Source: Cephalopachus bancanus
Taxonomy: Eukaryota; Chordata; Mammalia; Primates; Tarsiidae
Assembly (NCBI GenBank): GCA_027257055.1
Contig: JAPVLO010000233.1
Coordinates: 744,001 to 808,000, forward strand
DNA: 64,000 nt
Direction: 5' to 3'
Shown: positions 1-10,229 of the stretch, piece after piece
How positions within the stretch are numbered: the stretch's first letter is position 1
Layout of the letters: each line of letters starts with the position of its first letter
Translations under genes and position numbers: made by a program
Notes under the pieces: generated by a model
The model's database searches: none
The model's input: the letters and a program-made list of their open reading frames with translations, nothing else
Told to the model about the DNA's origin: nothing

Positions 1-67
1 GTCTAGCACTGCTTGTTTTCTCACACCAGGACATCACTCCTTTATCTCACGTGGTTGGTTCCTCCCG

Positions 68-548
68 CCTTGTGGTACCCCCTCCCACCCCTGGCAGTTT
101 CCTTCAATGTCCAATCCCACTCCCTCTCCTGACAGTTTCCCACTCCTGCCAATCCCTTTCTTATAGTATTATGATAATTGTTCAAGGTCCGCTGATGAGT
201 GAGAACATATGGCACTCTGTTCTTCGTTTCTGTGATAGATCACTGAGTACGATCGACTCCAAATCCATCCAATTTGCTGCAAAGTCCCTGTTTGTCCTTC
301 TTTATGGCTGCCTAATATTTCATTGTGTATATGTACCACATTTTTTAACCTAGTCCAGCTTCGATGGGCAACATGGTTGGTTCCATGTTTTTGCTATTAT
401 GAATAGAGCTGCAACAAACATGCATGTGCAGGTATCTTTTTTGTAGAATGATCTGAGTTCCTGCGGGTGTATTCCCAACAGGGGAACTGCTGGGTTATAT
501 GGAAGGTCAATTTCTAGTTCTTTCAGAAATTGCCACACTATTGGGGTG
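68..548 (-). mobile_element. L1 3'-end fragment (ORF2 C-terminus plus 3' UTR)
   Basis: The minus strand encodes the tail of L1 ORF2: a [33 protein letters not shown] stretch lies at about 390-540, followed by [15 protein letters not shown] sequence and the pyrimidine-rich reverse of the 3' UTR. The same sequence recurs in the other L1 copies at 38, 44 and 56 kb. It is 5'-truncated near 548 and has lost its A-tail, because the left side is not T-rich. Frameshifts break the frame, so it is inactive. Confidence 0.88.
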
Positions 549-1340
549 AGTACTTTCAAATAACACATATGAAGCTCGGGAGTCTGACACAAGTTAAACG
601 AATTGTCTTTATAATTTATACTGACAAAGGAAGACTCAAATGTTCACTCTTCTGGTACACACCAACTATTAGAAGAGGGAAAATGAAGCCAAAATATGGT
701 TTATATTTTTCTGCAGATTGTCCACAAAGTAGACAGAGAACAACTGAAAGTCGACAATGTTCTCACTAAATCAGTAATTACTGTGTTACACACAAACCCG
801 TACTTTTCTGGTTGCTGAAACAAGTTTCTCCACAAAGGATCAGCTATCACTCCACCTTGATGAAATGCTATCCTATTAGGGAGGTCAGTTTTTTTTCCAT
901 CTGTGATTGCTTGTGGTTTTACTTTAGTCTTTACAGAGAGGTAGAAGTTTGGCTCATAATTCAATAAAATTATTTTTGTGGTTTTCCATTTTTCCACAGT
1001 CATTCTTCTAAAATTCTCAAAAGAACACAGATTCAGCTTTCACGACTTGTTTTTGTCAGAGCTTTATTTTCTACCTACTAATTATCTGAAAGGCCAGGTG
1101 TTTAACTGTGGTTTTTCTAAATTCCCCTCTTCTAAATTCAGATCTATTTCTTAAGAAGTTTATGGTCACAAGGCATTTGAAATTTGGGAGAACAAGCATC
1201 AAATTCTCAACATAATTCAGACTTGAAACTAAAATATAATATTTGCAAATGTTTATTTTTCTGCCATTCCAGGAGAGGCACCATAAGAAATAAAATTCTT
1301 TAAATCGCTTAATATGAGTTCTTTGTATTGTTTGGAAGGT

Positions 1341-1343
<3 letters not shown>
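549..1343. other. Unassigned non-coding stretch
   Basis: AT-rich sequence with no repeat family or coding signal I recognise. Open frames are short and lack any family resemblance. Confidence 0.6.

Positions 1344-1387
<44 letters not shown>
1344..1387. repeat. (CA)n microsatellite
   Basis: About 22 uninterrupted AC units. Length is likely polymorphic. Open frames crossing it are artefacts of the repeat. Confidence 0.98.
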
Positions 1388-1389
<2 letters not shown>

Positions 1390-1906
1390 CACTATACAGA
1401 TATACATATAAAGCTTCTTTTCCTAAAAAAAAGTCTACAAATTTAACTTCCACTTCAAAACATCAAAACAACTTTAGTGAATGCCCAGATCTAACTACTT
1501 ACTTGTGAAAACAAATGGCTGGGCAAACACATGTAAACATATTGTCAGAGCTGGGAGGTGGGGATGCATTAAGATGACTTTATTAGCTACTAAAAGATAT
1601 CAGAAATTCTGACTTCTTGTGAACATTCTCTCTCCTTTTCCCAGACCAAACACGTTAGTCATTTGAATCTTATTTTCATATCCTGTAGCTGTCAAACACT
1701 TTTCCTTGACATGAATCCAAAGCTGTAATTTTCTACATGCACTACTCTTTTTTTGGAGGAGGTATGTGGTTTTGGCTGATGTTGTTTTGTCTACATTCCT
1801 TGCAAACGCCTCTTCCGATGCAATGCTTCACAGAAGGCTGCCTCTTATACTGATCCTAATGTGGGGGAAGAAACCACATACGCATATATGTCTATGCCTA
1901 AGCAGC
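1388..1906. other. Unassigned non-coding stretch
   Basis: No recognisable repeat or gene in this interval up to the flank of the Alu unit. Confidence 0.55.
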
Positions 1907-1916
1907 CTTGGACTTT

Positions 1917-2389
1917 TTTATTTTTATTTTTATTTTTGAAGTTGGACTCTCACTCTGTCACCCAGGCTGGAGTGCAGTGGCATGATCACAGCCACTGCAG
2001 CCTCGACCTGCTGGACTCAGGTGATCCTTCCGCCTCAGCCTTCCAAGTAGCTGGAATTACAGGCACACACCACCATACTCAGTTAGTTTTTTTGTTTTTT
2101 GTTTTAGAGTCGGAGTCTCACTCTGTCGCCCAGGCTGGAGTACAGTGGCATGCTCACGGTCACCACAGCCTCGACCTGCTGGGCTCGGGCTATCCTTCTG
2201 CCTCAGTCTTCCAAGTAGCTGGAATTACAAGCACGTGCCACCATGCCTGGCTAATTTTTTGATTTATTGTAGAGATGAGGTCTCACCAATTTGCCCAGGC
2301 TGGCCTCGAACTTATAGGCTCAGGGAATCCTCTTGCCTCAGTCTCCCAAATGCTGGGACTACAGGTGTGAGCCACCACACCTGGTCAGT
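1917..2389 (-). mobile_element. Three-monomer Alu (left-right-right)
   Basis: Read on the minus strand it is a left monomer (about 2255-2389), a right monomer (about 2085-2255), an A-rich linker, a second right monomer (about 1930-2085) and a degenerate A/T tail. Near-identical flanks (CTTGGACTTT at 1907 and CTTGGATTTT at 2390) look like one target duplication around the whole unit. It could be a trimer that moved as one piece, or a right monomer added into the A-tail of a dimer. Confidence 0.9.
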
Positions 2390-2479
2390 CTTGGATTTTC
2401 AAACAGGTATTATAAAATTTAATCAACCTCTGAGTTCTCATTTGCAAGTAGTGGCCATGTGTTCTTCAGATACATAAAA

Positions 2480-3380
2480 TTCTCAAATCTACATTACAGC
2501 CTCAGATTTGGGCTCATATATCCAACTATCCGATGGGCATTTCCATCTGGATACTCAGGGTCACCCAAAACTCAAAGTGACCAGAACTGCAATCATCACA
2601 ATCTCTAAACTGCTACCTGTCCTGGCTTCTCTTGGCCATGAAGTTTCTAACTTGGGAGACAATTGTAAATTTCCTTCTCTCACCACCAGTACACACACTG
2701 TTTACCAGGTACCAAAATTTCACCTCCGAGATTCACGGCTACCTCTATTCCTGCCACTCCTGTCCTAATGCAGATCTCCATGGACCTTTGCCTTGATTCT
2801 GTAACAACTTTCTCTCTACCTCCAGGGCCCTGCCTCTCAAAGGTATCCCAAACGTGGTGCCACTGGCTCCATCTAAGAGGCATGTGATGAGTTCGTTCTC
2901 TCGCTTAAATTGTTTCAACGGCTCCCTACCGCCTATGGCACTGACGGGGCAAATGCAATGTTATCTCCATTTCAGACCCTGGTATGACCAGACACCAGCT
3001 CACCTTTATATATAACCATCTCTTACGACTGCCTCTTCTGCAACTCACCTGCATGGAGTTAACAACCCAAGGGCTGTTTCTCTCTGTGATGTGTATGTGT
3101 TCTTAATTCCCTTCCCTCGCTCCCTGCACTATATGTGAACACCCTTCTCAACTTCTCAGGCTCTGTTAAGAGGCCATTTTGGTTCCCTGCAGTGGAGTTA
3201 ACGGTTCCTCACTGTACAACTATCTGACACTGCACTGGTTTCCTATGCTACTTTACAATTATCTGCCTCCATATCCATCTCCCTTGCAGGAATTAACTCA
3301 TGTCTTATGTGTCTTTGTTTGCCCAGTGCCTACCACAGCACCTGGCATACAGTAAGCACTCAAGTGTTTGCTGGACCGTG
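2480..3380 (+). mobile_element. LINE L2 fragment
   Basis: Old L2 in sense orientation. Landmarks are the TTTCCATCTGGATACTCAGG-type block (about 2540), the AACGGCTCCCTACCGCCTA block (about 2918), and the classic 3' end GCACCTGGCATACAGTAAGC followed by ACTCAAGTGTTTGCTGGA. Diverged and non-coding. Confidence 0.75.
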
Positions 3381-4164
3381 GAACTAGAGGCGCACTTCTC
3401 CCAAGTTGCTGGCCTGCCTATGTCTTATAGGGGGTGTGTGCATTGCTGCAGATGACACCCATCGCCACAAGTGGGGAGCAAATGTGGACCCAAGGAGAAT
3501 TGTGTCTTCTGACTCCTTGCATATTCTAAAGGCAGTCGGGAGCTTTAGGAGTTATATTTTCACACACTTCAACAAACACAAACACCTAACAAGTTGATAT
3601 CAGAGGAAGAAAGACAATTAGAGAAAGGAAACTAGGAGAAAATTTCAAGACCAGCTGAAACTTTCAGTGAAATTTTCAGATAAAAGGTTGTCGCAGAAGA
3701 ATGAAGTTGGAACCTTAACTCTAACCTTACAAGGCTGATTTTCTTGATTCACAAATGGCTCAAATGTGACTCAACAACTGCTGCAGTTATGTTTCAAAAT
3801 AAGTGCAAAAGAAAAACAAAGAGAGAAAGTATATGTATTTCTTTTAGATACACACAAAAGAGGAAGAAAGGGAAGCAGATTCTAGTACTGTTCTGTGTAA
3901 TTGGCATTTCTAGATTCTAGGTGATAGAGTAGGTTTAGACAATGACGACACCCCTGTTCCAAAGGAGGAATAAGAGTGAGGGTTAGACTTTGATCACAGA
4001 AAGGAAGGGAGTCGGCAGGTGGGACGATGGCTATCCTGTCCACCACAGTGACTGTGCCTCCCTGTGTGCCCCATTTCTCTTCTGGGAGTGCCTGCCTCTC
4101 ACACAACCAGGGCGCATGAAGGCACAAGCAGGGAATCCACCAGGAGTGGACAGTTGCTATGATT
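3381..4164. other. Unassigned non-coding stretch
   Basis: No family recognised. Contains only short open frames. Confidence 0.55.
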
Positions 4165-4255
4165 CCATTTCAAATCATGCAATAAACATTTACTGGGCTC
4201 TTCCATGGATCGGAGATATAACTCCAGGGTTGGGAGGTGGAATAAAGGATGGGGC
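4165..4255 (-). mobile_element. Probable L2 3'-end fragment
   Basis: CAATAAACATTTACTGGGCTC resembles the reverse complement of the L2 3' end (a TTATTGAGCACCTACTATG-like block). Short and diverged. Confidence 0.4.
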
Positions 4256-4259
4256 AGAA

Positions 4260-4551
4260 CTGGCTGGGCATGGTGGCTCACGTCTGTAACCTGAACACTT
4301 TGGGAGGCTGCGGCGAAAGGATTGCTTAAGCCCAGGATTTCGAGATCAGCCTGGGCAACATGGCGAGACCTTGTCTTTACAAGAAATAAAACAATTTACC
4401 TGGGTGTGGTGGCATGCAACTGTAGTCCCAGCTACTCGGGTGGCTGAGGTAGAAGGATTGCCTGCACTCAGGAGGGCAAGACTGTGGTGAGCCATGATTG
4501 TGCCACTGCACTCCAGCCTGGGCAACAGAGTGAGACCTGACTCAGAAAAAA
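4260..4551 (+). mobile_element. Alu (old, AluJ-like)
   Basis: Dimeric Alu with an ancestral head (GGCTGGGCATGGTGGCTCAC), middle A-rich linker, right monomer and a short A-tail. Imperfect flanks GGGGCAGAAC and TGGGCAGAGT may be the target duplication. It lacks the lineage-specific head, so it predates the younger Alus. Confidence 0.93.
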
Positions 4552-5584
4552 ATTGGGCAGAGTTCCTGATCTTGAGAAGTGTATAACATAAGAACCAAGG
4601 CAGATAGAGCTCTACAACCAGATTAGAAAAAACTAGTCAACATAATTTGTGCCAACAAATGATGCAATGTTTTTGCTCTGAATTTCACAAATGCAGCCGA
4701 CTATGCTGCTGTCTGCTCTCAAGTTCAAAGGGTTATCAAGGTGCCATTTTGAGGACAGAATAAAATGCAGTATTTTGGAGGCCAAATTAAGAATGCATAC
4801 TTAAAATTAAGTACTATTCATATAGCTTCTAGAAAGCTACAAGATTTAAAATTTAAAAACCACAAAAAAATTAAAATCAAGCTGTGATGTATACCAATTT
4901 TCAGGAGGAACAGAGCAGGGCAAATACCCACCTTTAAATGGCTTCAGCTTCATCTTTGTTTAATTAGAAATCAATCAATTTATGGTATGACTAAAAGGAA
5001 GACCTTTTGGAAAGCAGTTAGCTGCATTTTCAAGTAGTATATAAAACATCCTGTGAATGTTCTCGACCCTCGATGGTAAATGTGTTTCTTGTAGTACTGG
5101 CAGTCAGCCCTGTGAGGTAGAAAGAGCCCAGGGAGTTCCTATTTCTGGAATCTCACAATAGGTTAGTCAGATGCCCGAGCTGTTCTGAGGATTAAAGAAG
5201 ACACCCAGCAGAAAGCACAGCTCACATGCCCAGGACTGAGCATTTGTTCAGGGAAAGCAATTTCTTGTTTCCTACCCTTTTAATTTCTAAATCAAACGAT
5301 ATGGAACAATCCTGGAACAAGAACTTCAATATGGAGGGTGGGTCAGGGAATGGCTAGTTTTTAAAGGTCTTATAGTGTTGTGATTTGATCCCTCAAGGAT
5401 TTTTATGTAATACTATGATAAAAATAAATTTTAATAAAGGATAATAAGCTACAAATCATATCGTAATCTCCTGGGAAACAGCTGACAATACACTGTATGA
5501 AGGTGAACAAGGCATTATCCTAGACCTTAATGAATTAACCATCTAGTATTATGTTGCTTTTGTCAGATGAAGGAAAACTGAAAT
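4552..5584. other. Unassigned stretch holding copy 1 of a diverged direct repeat
   Basis: No known family recognised. Positions 4954-5059 align, at roughly 70 percent by eye, with 6341-6446 in the same orientation (shared landmarks CTTTGTTT, TATGACTAAAAGGAAGA / TATGACCATAAGGAAGA, GCTGCATTTTCAAGTAGTAT / GCTACATTTTCATGTAGTAT). Confidence 0.55.
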
Positions 5585-5815
5585 TGTAATCTGAAGATTG
5601 AGTGTGATTCCAAATTCTGGCATTTATTAGCTGTGTGATCTAGGGTAAGTTAGTGAACTTCTCTGAGCTTCTGTGTCTTCATCTTTAAAGAATGATAACA
5701 TCATCTACATAGGAACTGGGTGTGGAGGAATAAACAAAATAGTTCTTGTGAAAGTCCCTCCTGATTACAGGGCTTGGCACAGAGTCAGACCTTTATAAAC
5801 ATTGGTTGACTCTGA
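5585..5815 (-). mobile_element. MIR SINE
   Basis: Reverse-strand MIR: ATTAGCTGTGTGATCTAGGG, then AACTTCTCTGAGCTTCTGTG, then TTCATCTTTAAAGAATGATAA, ending near GGGCTTGGCACAGAGTCAG. This is the standard core order of MIR in antisense. Confidence 0.82.
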
Positions 5816-6004
5816 ATCTTTGCGAGCTGCACTGGATTTTCCTGGTAACTTTGGTAATAAAAGTAAAACCTCATCTTCATGCAATGCAGAAAAACAGAAG
5901 TAAAAAGCCAGTGAGCAGCATTATAAATAAAATGAAGAAAGCCCAGACAAAACAGACACTTTGCACAAAGGGAGTAAAATCATTTCCATTAAAGTAACAT
6001 TCCA

Positions 6005-6292
6005 AAGCCAGGCTCGGTGGCTCAGCCTCTAATCCCGCGCCTTTGGGAGGCTGAGGTGAGTGGATTGCCTGAGGCCGCTGGTTCGAGAACCGCCTGGGCA
6101 GAGAGACCTCATCTCTACAATAAATCAAAAAATCAGCTGGGCGTGGTAGCACATGCCTGTAATTCTGGCTACTCGGAAGGCTGAGGCAGAAGATCGCTGG
6201 AGCCCAGCAGGTCGAGGTTGTGGTGGCCAGGAGCGGCCACTGCACTCCAGTCTGGGCGACAGAGTGAGACTCCGACTCAAAAAAAAAAAAAA
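6005..6292 (+). mobile_element. Alu, lineage-specific (strepsirrhine-type)
   Basis: Complete dimer with the GGCTCGGTGGCTCAGCCT head and A-tail. The 14-base target duplication AAAGTAACATTCCA is perfect at 5991-6004 and 6293-6306, so insertion is relatively recent. Confidence 0.97.
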
Positions 6293-6340
6293 AAAGTAAC
6301 ATTCCACATTTTCCATAGAGATCACTGCAGATTCCTTTAG

Positions 6341-6446
6341 CTTTGTTTTTGTCTGATTAGTAAGCGATCAACTTATGATATGACCATAAGGAAGATCATT
6401 TGAAAAGGGGCTACATTTTCATGTAGTATTTAAGGTTCCTTTGGGT
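6341..6446 (+). repeat. Copy 2 of a diverged direct repeat
   Basis: Aligns with 4954-5059. Could be an old tandem or segmental duplication about 1.4 kb apart, or two copies of an ancient dispersed repeat that I cannot name. Confidence 0.5.
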
Positions 6447-6689
6447 TTTGGACTTTTCTACTGTATGTGTGTGTACGTGCGAGTATTGGTATGAAATATA
6501 CGTATATACACACATGTGTACACTCACATCCATGTTTTCATGCCTTTACTATTTGAGATCATCAATATCCAGTGTCAACTTGAGCTTTTAACAAGCACAA
6601 CCCTTAGTGACTTAAAAGGAAGAAAAACTCCGTTTGGAAGTGAGGACCAGAGGAAGACCCAAACTCCAACTGTATGTAGACCACCGTGT

Positions 6690-6735
6690 ACCTAATCCTG
6701 ACTTGTACCCCATATCTTTAAAATAAAAATAAATT
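6690..6735 (+). mobile_element. L1 3'-terminal stub
   Basis: GTGTACCTAATCCTGACTTG followed by TACCCCATATCTTTAAAATAAA matches the terminal 45 bases of the younger L1 copies (for example 44705-44750). Very short; the upstream sequence does not match the L1 3' UTR. Confidence 0.65.
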
Positions 6736-6742
6736 TTAAAAA

Positions 6743-7315
6743 ACTCACTGTTGAATCTATGTCCACACTCCTCCTTCGTTTTCTGCTCCACCCATTCTAT
6801 CTTTTCACAAACACAAGCCAGGGCAAGACGGGGAAAGGGAGAGGGCGCACGGCCCTAGGCAGGATAGGGCTCTGATTAATTAAGCTGCTCTTACCCCATT
6901 TAGTCAACTCCTCTCCAAGCCTTCTCCCCAGTGGCTCTGGAGTGAACACTCAATCAGGTCATGCTGGAACCATGGCATGTGGGAAGGAGGGGGCATGGTT
7001 CTCCACGGGAACCCTGAGTGGGAAGAATGAGGTTTGCGGTCCCTGAGCTCTGGCTTAGAGCTGGCTTACGCTAGGTAGCAGAGGCAATGAGCTGCCCCTT
7101 TAAGACAGATGCCCTGACCCTACCTGAATCAACAGAAGGTTTATTTATTTGCCCTGTGTCAACGCAAACTAATCTCTGTTTCAGAGGAAGAAAAAAGTCT
7201 GCTCTGAGAGCACCAAGCTGGTTACGTGAAGTCTTGGTCATTCCCAAGGGGTTTCCCAGCCTGTGATGGCATCTGGGTCACAGTCCCACTAGAAATGGTC
7301 CCACTTAATTTTCCT
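6743..7315. other. Unassigned non-coding stretch
   Basis: No recognisable feature. Confidence 0.55.
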
Positions 7316-7602
7316 TTTTTTTTTTTTTTTGAGTCAGAGTCTCACTCTGTCGCCTAGGCTGGAGTACAGTGGCACTCACGGCCACCCCAGCATCTACCCT
7401 CTGGGCTCAGGTGATCCTCCCGCCTCAGTCTTCCAAGTAGCTGGAACTACAGGTGCACGCCACCACACCCAGCTAATTTTTTTGATTCGTTGTAGAGATG
7501 ATTTATTGTAGAGACCGGCCAAGTTGCCCAGGGGCTCAGGCAATCCCCTCACCTCGGCCTCCAAAGTGCTGGGATTACAGGCTTGAGCCACTATGCCCTG
7601 TC
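7316..7602 (-). mobile_element. Alu
   Basis: Reverse-strand dimer beginning with a T-run and ending in CTTGAGCCACTATGCCCTGT. The left monomer has a small internal duplication around TTGTAGAGATGATTTATTGTAGAGAC at 7491-7516 and a neighbouring deletion. Confidence 0.94.
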
Positions 7603-7944
7603 TACTTCATTCTTTTTCGATTGAGAAGTCCGATACTTACTTTGATTCTGCAACTAGTTGGCTGTGGAACAAGCCTTTTAACCTGTTTGCTTTCAGAATC
7701 TGGAAAACACAAGGTTTGAATGATATGGTTTGGACATCATCACAGTCTCCAAATGTCTGTGATTCCATAGGACACAATGTAAAAATTTTAAACTAAGATT
7801 TCTGTTATTAAAGAGTAACAAGTCAAAAATATTAAATATTAAACTTTAAAAAATTAAAACTTCTGCCAAAGATAAAGATTAGGTCAGAGAAAAAGTACAA
7901 ATTCACTGCTTTAGGGATAATAAAAAAAGATGTAGTCACAGATG

Positions 7945-8410
7945 TACATGAGGGCACCCCAAAAACCCCCAATTTTTTTTTGGAGGGCGGGCCCCTTATA
8001 GAACAGGCTTCCCTGGCTAGGTAGGTGTTCTAGGAACCCATCTGCATCAGCATACCAGCTAGCATTGTTGTGAGAGGCTGTGTTGCAAAAGAAATGTCCC
8101 ACATTGTGGCAAACAGGTGACTGGTTCTTTCACCATGACAACACACCTGCCCACACTGCACTGAGTGTTCGGCAGTTTTTAACCAAAAATGACATGACCC
8201 CTGTGTCCTACCCTCCCTATTCACCCAGTGTCACCCCGAATGACTTTTTTGGGTTTCCCTGGATGAAAAAAGTCCCCAAAGGGAAACATTTGCCCATATG
8301 GAAGAGGTGAAACAAAAAAAATGGCAGAAGCACTAAACAGCATCAAAACTGATGAGTTCAAAAACTGTTTTGAACAGTGGAAAAAGTGTCTTGACAGGTG
8401 TAACTAAAGT
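7945..8410 (+). mobile_element. Mariner-type DNA transposon remnant
   Basis: Contains the C-terminal half of a Tc1/mariner transposase (separate entry) preceded at about 7955-8040 by short non-coding sequence (CCCCCAATTTTTTTTTGGAGG block) that may derive from the element's 5' end. The N-terminal DNA-binding domain is missing, so the copy is internally deleted. Ends are approximate because I could not pair the terminal inverted repeats. Confidence 0.75.
8053..8407 (+). pseudogene. Mariner transposase, C-terminal half, broken
   Basis: The plus-strand frame gives WQTGDWFFHHDNTPAHTALS followed by a YPPYSP...NDFF segment. In mariners the second and third catalytic aspartates sit in HDN and PxDF with 34 residues between them; counting here gives exactly 34, the DD34D signature. 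The usual D in YSPDLAP is S here. An in-frame TGA lies at 8071-8073, and a frameshift near 8290 is needed to reach the C-terminal EEVKQKMAEAL...FEQWKKCLDR segment, which ends at TAA 8405-8407. The first catalytic aspartate and the helix-turn-helix domains are absent. The protein would cut and rejoin transposon ends at TA sites in an active element; this copy cannot. Confidence 0.85.
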
Positions 8411-8542
8411 AAAATTTTGAAATCCTAATGTACAAATAATTATGGAAGACATTGTAGCAATGATTAAAAATAAAACACAATTTCCCCAAATCCACTAGTG
8501 TCAAATTACTTTATCAGCAAATGTTAAGAAAAAAAAAAAACA

Positions 8543-8846
8543 AGCCGGGCTCGGTGGCTCAGCCTGTAATCCCGCGCCTTGGGAGGCTGAGGTGAGTGGA
8601 TTGCCTGAGCCCGCGGGTTCGAGACCCGCCTGGGCAGCGAGACCTCATCTCTACAATAAATCAAAAAATCAGCTGGGCGTGGTAGCGCATGTCTGTAATT
8701 CCAGCTACTTGGAAGGCTGAGGTGGGAGGATCGCCGGAGCCCAGCAGGTCGAGGCTGCGGTGGCCGGAAGTGGCCACTGCACTCCAGTCTGGGTGACAGA
8801 GTGAGACTCCAACTCAAAAAACAACAACAACAACAAAAAAAAAAAC
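8543..8846 (+). mobile_element. Alu, lineage-specific (strepsirrhine-type)
   Basis: Well-preserved dimer: head GCCGGGCTCGGTGGCTCAGC, GCGGG-TTCGAGA-CCCGC block at 8613-8629, linker ATAAATCAAAAAATCAGCTG, and a tail with (CAA)n at about 8820-8836. It is one of the better consensus-like copies in the window. Confidence 0.97.
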
Positions 8847-8869
8847 CACTTCTATATTGCTTGAATCAT

Positions 8870-10225
8870 TCTGGAGAATATAATAAGAAGGAAACATTTC
8901 CAATTCACTGAATAAAACTGACATATCCTTGATATTAAAAGCAGAAAACACAGTGCCAAAAACAAATAAGCAAAGCAAAAACCTATAGTCTGATATTACT
9001 TAGAGGTATAGATGTAGTAATTCTAAATAAAATATTAGGAAATCAAATGTAAAGATAATTCTGACTCAGAGGACAAACATTATTTGTAGCTCGTAAGATT
9101 GTGTACCTAGACAATATAAGAGAATCATAAAAATCTATAAAATCTATCAGACATAAGGTGACGTAGTTATACAAGTATATAAAGGTCCCTTCCTACCTAG
9201 AGACAAAAAAATAAAAAGAAAAAAGAAAATATGAAAAAAAGAAACAATATTTTCAACTACAATGAGAAATATTAAATACCTAAAACTGAACAAGAAATCT
9301 GTGGAACCTACACGCAGAAAAGATATTATAAACTATTGCTCAGAGACACAAAAAATAACTTCAAGGCTATTCTCTCCAAATTAGTATCTAATCAGGTGGG
9401 TATCCAATAAAAAGCCCAATAAGATTTTTCTTGAAATTTGACAAAATGATCCTAAAATAATAAATGAAATCTGGATGGTTTTAATCAAGAAATCCAAGTT
9501 GACATCACTAGTACTGGCACAAACCAACATCCTGTTTGATAGAATAAAATGAGAAGGACACAACATCACTGCCACAATATTCCTGCCAAAAATGCTGAAG
9601 TCTAATTTAATCACAAAGAAACATCAGATAAACCCCAAACGAGGAACATTCTACATGTGGAGTTTTTCAAAATAATGAGGTGAAGAAGGATGAAGAATGA
9701 AGACCTCCAGTTCCATAATAAAAGAGACTAATGAGATAAAACAACTAAACGCAATGTGTGATCTTGGGTTGGATTCTGGACTGGGAAGGTTGAAGAGAAC
9801 ATGCTGGAGAAGGGGCATAAATATCCATAAAGGACATTATTGGGGCAATTGACGGAAGTCAAATATGGACTGTGGATCAGATGATGTTAAATTTTCTACT
9901 TTTTTTTTCTCATTTGGAAAACGTACTGTAGAAGTAAAATAGCCTTGACCTTAACATTGAAGTATTTAGGGTATTTGCACTGCAGTTGTATTGCAACTGA
10001 CCCTCTCAAATAGCTAAAAAATAAAATAAATATGTGGAGTGTGTGTGCACATACATCTGCATGTAGACAGAAACATAAAGGGAAGGTAAAAGAGAAATAA
10101 TGTGAATGACAAAGCAAACAGGGAAATAACTGGTGGATTTTGGACTACAGGGGAAATCTTTGTAACATTCTTATAGGGTGTCTATATATTTGTAATTATA
10201 TCAATATTAAAAGTTAAAATAACTA
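8870..10225 (+). mobile_element. Ancient L1 (L1M-type), ORF2 remnant plus 3' end
   Basis: A-rich sense-strand sequence resembles eroded L1 ORF2 (about 9240-9600, including CCAATAAAAAGCCCAATAAG and ATGATCCTAAAATAATAAATG). About 9815-10225 resembles an old L1 3' UTR: AAAGGACATTATTGGGGCAA, then TGAAGTATTTAGGGTATTTG, ending near TAATTATATCAATATTAAAAG. No reading frame survives. Confidence 0.6.
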
Positions 10226-10229
10226 CATA

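Noticed and set aside
1344..1387. Regular short repeats resembling an array
   Set aside because: Simple dinucleotide repeat. No direct repeats with unique spacers anywhere, so no CRISPR-type array.
5877..6302. 141-codon minus-strand frame with [11 protein letters not shown] and NYRHVLPRPADF-type sequence
   Set aside because: Translation of a reversed Alu. The same peptide shadow appears at most reversed Alus in the window.
8613..8629. T-arm-like stem-loop suggesting a tRNA gene or tRNA-derived SINE
   Set aside because: No acceptor, D or anticodon arms around it, and the surrounding 300 bases are a 7SL-type Alu dimer.
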